From Polynucleobacter meluiroseus (GTDB lineage: Bacteria > Pseudomonadota > Gammaproteobacteria > Burkholderiales > Burkholderiaceae): a DNA stretch of 64,000 nt. Numbering within the stretch: the first letter of the stretch is position 1; each line of letters starts with the position of its first letter. The DNA is taken from NCBI GenBank assembly GCA_945879115.1, contig CAMDUR010000004.1, forward strand, positions 31,671 to 95,670. Reading direction: 5' to 3'. The position numbers and the translations under genes are program-made. Under the pieces are notes generated by a model. The model was given only the letters and a program-made list of their open reading frames with translations, was not told where the DNA came from and did not search any database. Below, in pieces: positions 49,771-57,145 of this stretch.

Positions 49771-50232
49771 ATGATGAATAAATTACTTTTAATCCCTATT
49801 TTTCTGACTGTTTTAGCAATCACCTTATTGAGCCCGCTGACTGCGAAAGCACAATTTGCTAAGACTGAGGATGCTATCAAGTATCGCCAATCAACTTTTT
49901 CAGTAATGGGTACTCATTTCTCCAGAATTGGTGCTGTTGTTAAAGGCGAAAAACCATTTGACAAAGCAGAGGTTGCTGCTAATGCTGCCGTTGTAGCCAG
50001 TTTGGCTCACCTACCATGGCAGGCTTTTGGTCCGGATACAGAAGGTGGTAAATCACTTCCTGAGATTTGGAAAGAGAGTGATAAATTCAAAGCAAGTTCC
50101 GATAAGATGCAAAAAGCAGTAGCGGAGCTTAATACTGCGGCCAAGGCTGGTGATTTAGATACTATTAAAAAGGCTTTTGGCGCAGCAGGACAATCTTGCA
50201 AAGCGTGTCACGATAATTATCGTAAGAAGTAA
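49771..50232 (+). CDS. Class II cytochrome c (c'/c556-like)
   Basis: 153 residues: a signal peptide (up to about KAQ, residue 28), a four-helix bundle pattern beginning KYRQSTFSVMGTHFSRIG, and the C-terminal haem site CKACH (143-147). Met within the first helix suggests a six-coordinate c556-like haem, though c' is possible. The gene overlaps the convergent cytochrome b561 gene by 16 bases. Likely a periplasmic electron carrier. Confidence 0.9.
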   Translation: MMNKLLLIPIFLTVLAITLLSPLTAKAQFAKTEDAIKYRQSTFSVMGTHFSRIGAVVKGEKPFDKAEVAANAAVVASLAHLPWQAFGPDTEGGKSLPEIWKESDKFKASSDKMQKAVAELNTAAKAGDLDTIKKAFGAAGQSCKACHDNYRKK

Positions 50233-50855
50233 TACAAGATTCCAATGATGCTGCCAAAAATAAAGGTAGCAATCAATCGTTGAGATAAATCATCCCTGGA
50301 AACAGGGATTTTTTCTGTCCAATTTTTGTCACCCGTTAACATGGGTTTTATCAGATCCTGCTTCTTGAATATTTTGTAATAAAAAATTGCTGTCAAATGA
50401 ATAAGAATTAAACCCATTAAAACAGGTTCATTCAGGCGATGTAAGCTGGTTAATAATTCAACCCAATAAGATGGAACATACTTGGCTAAAGGCCCATCAA
50501 ACGCAATATCGTCTGAAGCAAATAAGCCTGCTAATGCTTGGGCGGTGAAAAGAGTTATTAAAACTACGACAGCAACGGCACCCAATGGGCTATGGCCTGG
50601 GGTTGGAAGTGGATTTTTAAAGTATTCAATAATGGATCTAGGGCTCTTAATAAAATTAATAAAGCGGGCATGATAAGAACCAATAAATCCCCAAATGAGT
50701 CTAAATGCCATTAATGCAATCACTAAGTAACCAAAACGAGCATGCCAAGTCATAGCATTACCGCCAATTTTTACAGTAATGAAACTACATAAAATAGTTA
50801 TTACCAGCAACCAGTGGAAAGTACGTAACGGCAAATCCCAAATGCGAATTTTCAT
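50217..50855 (-). CDS. Cytochrome b561 family protein
   Basis: 212-residue inner-membrane dihaem protein with four to six hydrophobic helices and histidines placed in the usual pattern: RTFHWLLV (His14), MTWHARFGYLVIAL, TSLHRLNEPV and LILIHLTAI. WDLPLRTFHW is the common start of diverse b561 proteins that accept electrons from quinol and pass them to cytochrome c. The convergent cytochrome c gene is a plausible partner. Confidence 0.9.
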   Translation of the reverse strand: MKIRIWDLPLRTFHWLLVITILCSFITVKIGGNAMTWHARFGYLVIALMAFRLIWGFIGSYHARFINFIKSPRSIIEYFKNPLPTPGHSPLGAVAVVVLITLFTAQALAGLFASDDIAFDGPLAKYVPSYWVELLTSLHRLNEPVLMGLILIHLTAIFYYKIFKKQDLIKPMLTGDKNWTEKIPVSRDDLSQRLIATFIFGSIIGILYYFLR

Positions 50856-50886
50856 AATGCTCTCAAATTGGATTACGATATAAGTT

Positions 50887-51435
50887 ATGCGTAAAATTAA
50901 AATTCTAAGTCTTATTGCTATTTCAGTTGTTACAGCTATTTTAAGCGCTTGTGGCTCACAAGCAGTTTACAGAAACTCCCAATCACCCCTTAAAGCACAT
51001 AGCTCGGTTGAGTTAAATCGCTATCTTGGTAAATGGTATGAAATTTATAGGGTACCTAATCAATTTGAAGATGCTGATTGCAGAACTGTTACTGCTGAAT
51101 ATAGCCTAAGACCTGATGGTCGCATCAAAGTATTAAATACCTGCTTTAAAACTGATAAAAAGAATGAAGCTGTTGGCATAGCCAATATTGTTGAAGGCTC
51201 AAACAATGCCAAACTAAAGGTATCGTTTTTTAGACCTTTTTATGGTGATTACTGGGTATTAGATTTAGCCAGTGACTACTCATGGGTATTAGTAGGGGAA
51301 CCCGCCGGGAAATACTTTTGGATTTTGGCTAGGGATAAAACTCTAAGCCCATCTCTAGAGTCAGAATTACTGACGAAAGCTGAACAATTAGGCTACAACA
51401 GGAAAGATTTTATAAAGCCTAAAAATGATCTTTAA
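50887..51435 (+). CDS. blc: Outer-membrane lipoprotein lipocalin (Blc-like)
   Basis: 182 residues with a lipoprotein signal (lipobox around Cys22, ILSACGS) and the lipocalin motif RYLGKWYEIYRVPNQFE, then PFYGDYWVLDLASDYSWVLVGEPAGKYFWILAR, typical of Blc. Binds phospholipids or lysophospholipids in relatives. Serine after Cys favours outer-membrane targeting. Its 5' end is 31 bases from the divergent b561 gene. Confidence 0.94.
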   Translation: MRKIKILSLIAISVVTAILSACGSQAVYRNSQSPLKAHSSVELNRYLGKWYEIYRVPNQFEDADCRTVTAEYSLRPDGRIKVLNTCFKTDKKNEAVGIANIVEGSNNAKLKVSFFRPFYGDYWVLDLASDYSWVLVGEPAGKYFWILARDKTLSPSLESELLTKAEQLGYNRKDFIKPKNDL

Positions 51436-51441
51436 TGCAAT

Positions 51442-51759
51442 TTATTTTAAGTAACGAGCCAGCTGATCATTACTGGTTCTTTCTTGACCCTCAGCAAATG
51501 CCTTAAAACATAAACCAGAGCCAACCTGGTTCTTAACTTTATTAGCTACTTTTTGCATCTCATACATCTGATTAAAGCAGTCCATTCTAGAAATGAACTG
51601 ATATGTTTCCGTATGGGTGGGTTGGTTGTTTTTTAACCAAGTAAACTGCAAAGTCCAGTGGGTATCGCCACCCCCAAGCACCACAGGCTTTTCCTCTTTT
51701 AAAGGGGCGCAAGCTGCTAAAAATACAGCAACTATCAAAAGCAGTCTCTTGATAAACAC
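51442..51759 (-). CDS. Small putative lipoprotein
   Basis: 105 residues. A lipoprotein signal peptide is clear (LLLIVAVFLAAC, Cys17) and the mature part is a single small domain with WTLQFTWLKNNQP and three further cysteines not in a known motif. I do not recognise a family. It is five bases downstream of the phasin-like gene and tail-to-tail with lipocalin. Confidence 0.7.
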   Translation of the reverse strand: MFIKRLLLIVAVFLAACAPLKEEKPVVLGGGDTHWTLQFTWLKNNQPTHTETYQFISRMDCFNQMYEMQKVANKVKNQVGSGLCFKAFAEGQERTSNDQLARYLK

Positions 51760-51764
51760 TGTAT

Positions 51765-52424
51765 TTAAGCCTTAGTTGCTTTGCCAGTTTTATTGATGGC
51801 GCTAGCCTTTCTTGCAGGCGCCTTTTTAGCAGCTACTTTCTTAACTAGGGGCTTCTTAGCAGCTGGTTTTTTGGCAGAAGTATTTTTAACTGGCGTTGCT
51901 TTGGAAAAGGCACTCTTAGAGATTGAGGCATCAAATGCTGCCAAACCATCTTCTGCAGCAGCTGCGGCTTGTTTAGCCATCTTTCTGCCCTCTTTAAGTA
52001 CTTTTTCACCAGCATGAGCAATATCTCTCACAATGGTATTAAGTTTATCCGAGCCCTCTGGGAAATTTTTACCAGCATCCTTTAACCAGCTCTCCATAGC
52101 AGAGCGAGCTTTGGCTAGATGCTTTTCAACTTCCTCGGCAGTCTCATCTTCCATTGATTTAAGGAGGGCTTTAATTTTCTTTTGATAACCGCTGACTCTA
52201 ACGGCGGCTTCTTTTGAGAATTTCTCTTGAAGCTCCTTAAGACTATCCATATCACTAGCAACTAAATGCTCAGCATAAGATTTGGCATGCTCCATACTGG
52301 CTTTGATTTCAGTCATCTGGTGATCGCTGAAATCTTTGGCCGTATCAAAAAGTCGGTGAGACAAAGCAAATAGCTCTTTAGCTCGCTCTTGTTGCCATGC
52401 CATAAACTCTTTTTGAATTGCCAT
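51765..52424 (-). CDS. Phasin-like protein with Lys/Ala/Pro-rich tail
   Basis: 219 residues starting MAIQKEFMAWQ (GGAG just upstream); an upstream in-frame extension is rejected. The N-terminal two-thirds (about 1-165) is an amphipathic helical, coiled-coil-like domain of the phasin type that coats polyhydroxybutyrate granules. The tail from about 175 is AKKP, AAKKA and VKK repeats, like histone H1 tails and like the DNA-binding tail of PhaM of Ralstonia. A granule-nucleoid linker is inferred by analogy. Confidence 0.72.
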   Translation of the reverse strand: MAIQKEFMAWQQERAKELFALSHRLFDTAKDFSDHQMTEIKASMEHAKSYAEHLVASDMDSLKELQEKFSKEAAVRVSGYQKKIKALLKSMEDETAEEVEKHLAKARSAMESWLKDAGKNFPEGSDKLNTIVRDIAHAGEKVLKEGRKMAKQAAAAAEDGLAAFDASISKSAFSKATPVKNTSAKKPAAKKPLVKKVAAKKAPARKASAINKTGKATKA

Positions 52425-52486
52425 TTTTTGCTCCTTGATGGTATTTGATACTTTAATCCTATACCTAATTAATGACATTGCCAATC

Positions 52487-52789
52487 TTAATCCTGAAAAT
52501 AACTCTTCGATCGGATTCTCTCAATCACGGACTCTGCTTTTGCTCTAAATTTAATCTGTAAATAAGCTTGGAATTTCTTCCTTTTCACAAAGCTTATGCC
52601 AAATAATGCAACGCCAACAACCACGCCTATCATGGCCACAAGATCGCCCCCAACAGGCCTCAAAAGTAAGCCTGCAATAACAGGTATACAAAATGCTACT
52701 GCCATAATTAATACATCAAAAATAGCAACCAGGATTTCAAAAAATGTATAAATCACAAGGCAAACGGTTGTTAAAAGTGGTTTTTTCAT
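52487..52789 (-). CDS. Small two/three-helix membrane protein
   Basis: 100 residues with hydrophobic segments at about 7-30, 28-45 and 50-68, and a basic C-terminal tail (KRKKFQAYLQIKFRAKAESVIERIRSK). No recognised family. It stands 62 bases upstream of the phasin-like gene on the same strand and may share its message. The 250 bases upstream hold an AGAAATC/GATTTCT inverted repeat (52905-52925) and the terminator of the symporter gene. Confidence 0.6.
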   Translation of the reverse strand: MKKPLLTTVCLVIYTFFEILVAIFDVLIMAVAFCIPVIAGLLLRPVGGDLVAMIGVVVGVALFGISFVKRKKFQAYLQIKFRAKAESVIERIRSKSYFQD

Positions 52790-52976
52790 TAATTAAATTG
52801 AAAAGTAAGATCAATATCTTCAGAATAACCTTCTTTTTATCTTAAATAGATCTTATTTAAAATAGCGCTCTGGTCTTCTACTTCTAAAAGTTAAATGCTT
52901 GTATAGAAATCATCATTAGATTTCTAACGCTCAAATCCAGCAACATCAGAAAGCTGCCGAATTTTAGGTAATAAAA

Positions 52977-52998
52977 AACCCGCTCCGAGGAGCGGGTT
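52977..52998. terminator. Terminator of the symporter operon
   Basis: AACCCGCT and AGCGGGTT (52977-52984 with 52991-52998) form a GC-rich stem whose minus-strand continuation is a T-run (TTTTATTACC). It lies 44 bases after the symporter stop. Confidence 0.88.
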
Positions 52999-53041
52999 AG
53001 TTGATTCAGAAGAATCTATGTATTACTACATCAAATAACGA

Positions 53042-55168
53042 TTATGAATCGCTACGTAATGTTGGGTAACGCACATTGTCGATCAAGTCTTGAATCTCTT
53101 TACGTGGGGCTGGAGTTACCAAGCTCACCAAGATAATCAACGCAAAACCAACTGGTACACCAAATACTCCAGCAGAGATCGGCAAAATACCATACCAAAG
53201 CTCAACCGGTGAAGTTACGCCGAATATACCGCGTAACCATGCTTGAGTCATGACCATGTAATACATAGTAATACCTAAACCACCGATCATACCTACGCAA
53301 GCACCAGCTTTAGTAGCACGCTTCCAGAAAATACCTAAAACAAGAGCTGGGAAGAACGCTGCAGCAGCAAATGAGAACGCCGCACTAACCAAGAACAAAA
53401 TATCAGCTGGTTTCTGAGCTGCTACGTAAGCGGCAGCCAAAGCTACTACTAACAATAGAACCTTAGAAATCATGACACGTGTACTTGCTGGAGCATTTGG
53501 GTTGATCATTTTGTAGTAAACGTCATGTGACAAAGCGTTAGCAATAGTCAACAACAAGCCGTCAGCTGTTGATAGAGCAGCAGCCAAACCACCCGCTGCA
53601 ACCATACCTGAGATCACGTATGGCAAGCCACCGATTTCTGGAGTTGCTAGAACGATGATGTCACCACCAATGGTCATTTCAGCTAACTGGAAAATACCAT
53701 CTTTATTAACGTCAGTTACTGACAATAAAGTTGGATCGACCCTACCCCACTGTGCAATCCATCCCGGCAACTGATCAATTGGTGTTCCGACCAATACCGT
53801 AAATATTTCATATTTCACAAGAACTGCCAAAGCAGGAGCAGTGAAATAAAGCAAGAAGATGAAGAACAATGACCATGTCACAGATTCACGAGCTTGTTTC
53901 ACAGACGGGGTCGTGTAAAAGCGCATCAAAATGTGTGGCAAAGCAGCTGTACCAACCATCAAACAGAAGATCAAAGCTAAGAAGTTACGACGTGAGGTAT
54001 CGAAAGCTGTTTTAGCCTTTTCGTCACCATTAGGGTCGCCTGCAAACTGCGCACCATGACGTGGCATATTAGCTAGTGGCTTCGAACGGTTATCCGCGCC
54101 AGTTCTAGCGGCTGTCCAAGCCTTTTTAGCAGCGGCTTCATCCTTTGGAACTGCAGCAAGTGCTTTTTCAGCAGCAGCAATCTCAGGAGCAGGTGCATTT
54201 GCAGCTTTCAAGTCAGCAACCTTCTTCTCAGCAGCAGCTTTATCAGCAGCGAGAGCAGCAGGAACGTCTTTTAGCTTTTCAGTAAAGGCATCAGCACGTG
54301 CTTTGAAAATCGCACGAACTTCTAACTCTTTTGGATCTTTAATTAATTCTGCTTCTTTAGCAGTTACTTTCTCTAACTGGTAACCGTAGATCAACTGTGG
54401 AATTGGGTTGCCTGTTTGCTTAACTGATAACCATACAACTGGAATCATGTAAGCAATGATCAAGATGATGTACTGAGCAACTTGAGTCCAAGTAACCGCG
54501 CGCATACCGCCTAAGAATGAACAAACTAAAATACCACCTAAACCTATGAAAATACCAAATTCAAATGGCACATCAGCTAAACGAGTTGTAATCAAACCAA
54601 CACCGTAAATCTGAGCAACCACGTAAGTGAAAGAACACAAAATAGCAGCAAAAACTCCGATGAAACGTGGGAGGTTACCGTCATAACGTGCGCCTAGGAA
54701 GTCAGGAATTGTGAACTGACCAAATTTGCGTAGGTAAGGAGCCAAGAACAAAGCTACTAAACAGTAACCGCCTGTCCAGCCCATAATGAAGGCTAAACCG
54801 CCGTAACCTGTCAAATAGAGAGTACCAGCCATACCGATAAACGACGCAGCTGACATCCAGTCAGCACCCGTTGCCATACCGTTATACATAGCAGGAACTC
54901 TTCGACCAGCCACATAGTATTCTGCAGCATCAGTAGTTCTACTCATGACGCCAATACCAGCGTATAGCAAAACTGTTGCGCCTAAGAACAAGTAACCAAT
55001 CATAGCTCTAGTCATGCCCATTTGCTCTGCAATCGCTATAACAATAACGAATGCAATAAAGCCGCCGGTATACCAAGCGTAAACTTTATTTAAGGCTTTT
55101 TTGAAATCGGCATTAGTACCGCCGGTGAACATATCTTTCTTTTCATTACCAGGTGTCATTCCAGCCAT
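53042..55168 (-). CDS. Sodium:solute symporter, VC_2705/ActP-like
   Basis: 708 residues of the SSS family, similar to cation:acetate symporters. Membrane helices are interrupted by a soluble insertion of about 100 residues (about 275-375) rich in Ala, Lys and Glu (AADKAAAEKKVADLKAA and similar), probably a coiled coil on the outside. The GADWMSAASFIGMAGTLYLTGYGGLAFIMGW and STADGLLLTIANALSHD blocks are typical. It is preceded by its small subunit. Substrate is likely a short carboxylate, by analogy. Confidence 0.9.
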   Translation of the reverse strand: MAGMTPGNEKKDMFTGGTNADFKKALNKVYAWYTGGFIAFVIVIAIAEQMGMTRAMIGYLFLGATVLLYAGIGVMSRTTDAAEYYVAGRRVPAMYNGMATGADWMSAASFIGMAGTLYLTGYGGLAFIMGWTGGYCLVALFLAPYLRKFGQFTIPDFLGARYDGNLPRFIGVFAAILCSFTYVVAQIYGVGLITTRLADVPFEFGIFIGLGGILVCSFLGGMRAVTWTQVAQYIILIIAYMIPVVWLSVKQTGNPIPQLIYGYQLEKVTAKEAELIKDPKELEVRAIFKARADAFTEKLKDVPAALAADKAAAEKKVADLKAANAPAPEIAAAEKALAAVPKDEAAAKKAWTAARTGADNRSKPLANMPRHGAQFAGDPNGDEKAKTAFDTSRRNFLALIFCLMVGTAALPHILMRFYTTPSVKQARESVTWSLFFIFLLYFTAPALAVLVKYEIFTVLVGTPIDQLPGWIAQWGRVDPTLLSVTDVNKDGIFQLAEMTIGGDIIVLATPEIGGLPYVISGMVAAGGLAAALSTADGLLLTIANALSHDVYYKMINPNAPASTRVMISKVLLLVVALAAAYVAAQKPADILFLVSAAFSFAAAAFFPALVLGIFWKRATKAGACVGMIGGLGITMYYMVMTQAWLRGIFGVTSPVELWYGILPISAGVFGVPVGFALIILVSLVTPAPRKEIQDLIDNVRYPTLRSDS

Positions 55169-55170
55169 GA

Positions 55171-55434
55171 TTAATCCTCCTCTACTTCAGCGCAACCATA
55201 TTCTTTATCAAGGTTGTTCATGTAATGAGCGTAATAAGCAATGATTAAAACGTAAACAATCAATGCTCCCTGGGAACCGACCCAAAAACTAAATGGCCAT
55301 CCGAAAAAGTTAAAAGCCAAATCTCGCGCCATGTATCCAACAACGTAAGTAACAATAAACCAAATGGCTAACAGGATACCCGTCATCCGTACGGCTTTTT
55401 GCCAATATTGCTTATGCGATTCTGTTAATTGCAT
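55171..55434 (-). CDS. DUF4212 small subunit of sodium:solute symporter
   Basis: 87 residues with two membrane helices (about 16-36 and 47-67) and an acidic end (CAEVEED). It matches the DUF4212 / small subunit that accompanies VC_2705-type symporters and sits two bases upstream of the symporter start, so they are co-translated. Function as a stabilising subunit is inferred from the conserved pairing. Confidence 0.88.
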   Translation of the reverse strand: MQLTESHKQYWQKAVRMTGILLAIWFIVTYVVGYMARDLAFNFFGWPFSFWVGSQGALIVYVLIIAYYAHYMNNLDKEYGCAEVEED

Positions 55435-55488
55435 AACAGTTTCTCCTTTAAGTTAAAAACAACTACAACAACTCACTACACAAAAACA

Positions 55489-56064
55489 CTAACCAGCCAG
55501 ACCAGTTTCCCGCTCTAATTGCTTAGCAAATTTAGGTTCAAAATTTTTGAGATGCGAAATGATTTTGCTGGCCTCGTCGGGTTGCTCGCGCTCAACATAT
55601 AGTCGGGCGAGCTGATACCACGCATACGGGCTCATAGGCTGTAATTGAGTGTTTTTCTTGAGAGCTTTGATAGCTTCATCAAAACGCTTTAATTGAATGA
55701 GCGTAAGACCAAGACCGTACCAAGCTTCATCGAGTTTTTCATTAATTTTGATGGCTTGTCTGAAACTATATTCAGCGCTTTCTACTTGGCCCATTTCTTC
55801 TTGTAAGAATCCGAGGTTGTACCAATGAGCGGCTGTAACGTTGGGTGATTGCACCAAACGGTTGTAATCAGCTATCGCACCGGCCTTATCACCCATTTCC
55901 GTCTTCATAAATGCAAGACTAGCAATTGCATAGTCGTCATCTGGGTACAAGCGATACAGTTCTTCAAATATATCCATTGCTTGATTTTTCAAGCCAAAGA
56001 TGATGTAGAAAGTGGCACGCCACTTGAGTTGATACCAGATAAGACCGCGTTTTTTTACTGACAT
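55489..56064 (-). CDS. Tetratricopeptide-repeat protein
   Basis: 191 residues with about four TPR units between residues 30 and 170 (for example ALYPDDDY-, AAHWYNLGFLQEEMGQVESAEYSFRQAI, AWYGLGLTLIQLKRFDEAIKALKK). No signal peptide, so cytosolic or membrane-associated. It lies between the symporter pair and the small membrane protein on the same strand. Partner unknown. Confidence 0.85.
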   Translation of the reverse strand: MSVKKRGLIWYQLKWRATFYIIFGLKNQAMDIFEELYRLYPDDDYAIASLAFMKTEMGDKAGAIADYNRLVQSPNVTAAHWYNLGFLQEEMGQVESAEYSFRQAIKINEKLDEAWYGLGLTLIQLKRFDEAIKALKKNTQLQPMSPYAWYQLARLYVEREQPDEASKIISHLKNFEPKFAKQLERETGLAG

Positions 56065-56351
56065 GTTTTTATACCAACTGAAATACAGTGTTCGATCTTA
56101 GCTATTGTTACTGCCATATAGAGAACACCGGTGATACAAAATGCAACAAAAGGAACTTTGCTGTCCGGAATTTGTTTAGGTGAAATGAGACGTGCGATGT
56201 ATGTCCATGGTTTATTAACCATACCAATTAATTGATAGAACAAATTGTCATCACGATTTTGGCCAGCTATAACAAAAAGAATCCCCTGACCAATCAAGCC
56301 AAGAATTCCAATATATAAAACTAACTGAGCGAGGTTCAAAAATAAAAGCAC
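56055..56351 (-). CDS. Small membrane protein of unknown function
   Basis: 98 residues with two clear hydrophobic stretches (about 5-30 and 66-86) and a connecting loop with a NKPWTYIARLISP segment. I recognise no family confidently, although similar small proteins stand at this place in related bacteria. The stop overlaps the TPR gene start by ten bases, so they are coupled. Confidence 0.7.
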   Translation of the reverse strand: MLLFLNLAQLVLYIGILGLIGQGILFVIAGQNRDDNLFYQLIGMVNKPWTYIARLISPKQIPDSKVPFVAFCITGVLYMAVTIAKIEHCISVGIKTCQ

Positions 56352-56476
56352 TAAGGTTCCTAAAAAATCGGTAGAAAGGCATCACTACCTCAGACGGAGT
56401 ATCACGCCTCCTACTCCATTGAAAAATAGGTAATTTCCCGAACAGTAAAGCCCTAAAAAAGGTATGGGGTTTACGA

Positions 56477-57145
56477 CTATGAATGACCTAACCAATTAGC
56501 TTGACGGGCAATATCCCTTAGGGATCCCCATGAATTAGCCTCCCTTTTTAAATAGGGCCACAAGCGCATTAGTAGCTCGGCTGTAGCGAAGGTATCTGCT
56601 GCAGCCTGATGGCGAACTGCGCACTCAATACCAAAGTATTCAAGCCATTCGTCTAAAGCTCGCAACCTAGGGTTAACCCCAGTAATTTTTGCTAAAGGTT
56701 CAATATCTAACCATTCGTTTTGTAGGGGCTTTAGTCGGAACTTGGCATAAGCTCTATTAATCATAGTTTCATCAAAAGCTGAATGAAAAGCCAATAATGG
56801 ACTTTCACCCACCCATTTTTTGAATTCTTCTAAAACCTCAATTGGAGCTCTACCCTCCAATTGAGCTTGGGCCCCAATATGGTGAATGAGGATATTACTT
56901 TTACTAGTTGGTAAGTCTTGCTTGATAACAGCCTCATAACTATCACCAACTCTAATAGATATTTGACTAAAGTCGGCGCTAACTTCAATCGCTACTGCAG
57001 CAATTGCAATTAAACGATCGGAATACGGGTCAAGACCACTAGTTTCAACATCAAGAACAATCCAACGACTTAACTCAGGTTTCTTGGTCTTAAACAGACG
57101 TTTAAGACCATCAAACAGAGGGGCATCTTTTAGATTAGCGAGCAT
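56477..57145 (-). CDS. 3'-5' exonuclease (DnaQ/epsilon-like)
   Basis: 222 residues of the DEDDh family: the first motif is WIVLDVETSGLDPYSDRLIAIAAVAI (Asp and Glu), the middle motif has SAFDETM, and the last is HQAAADTFATAELL (His and Asp). It overlaps the upstream DUF294 gene by 11 bases; the pair is a known neighbour set of DUF4212-type symporters. Nucleic acid target unknown. Confidence 0.88.
   Translation of the reverse strand: MLANLKDAPLFDGLKRLFKTKKPELSRWIVLDVETSGLDPYSDRLIAIAAVAIEVSADFSQISIRVGDSYEAVIKQDLPTSKSNILIHHIGAQAQLEGRAPIEVLEEFKKWVGESPLLAFHSAFDETMINRAYAKFRLKPLQNEWLDIEPLAKITGVNPRLRALDEWLEYFGIECAVRHQAAADTFATAELLMRLWPYLKREANSWGSLRDIARQANWLGHS

Noticed and set aside
52905..52925. 7 bp inverted repeat as a terminator
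   Set aside because: AT-rich, no T-run, far from any stop; at most a weak operator.
56352..56476. Possible small RNA or tRNA in the gap before the exonuclease gene
   Set aside because: Only a 6 bp GGAGTA/TACTCC repeat is seen; no cloverleaf, no clear terminator.
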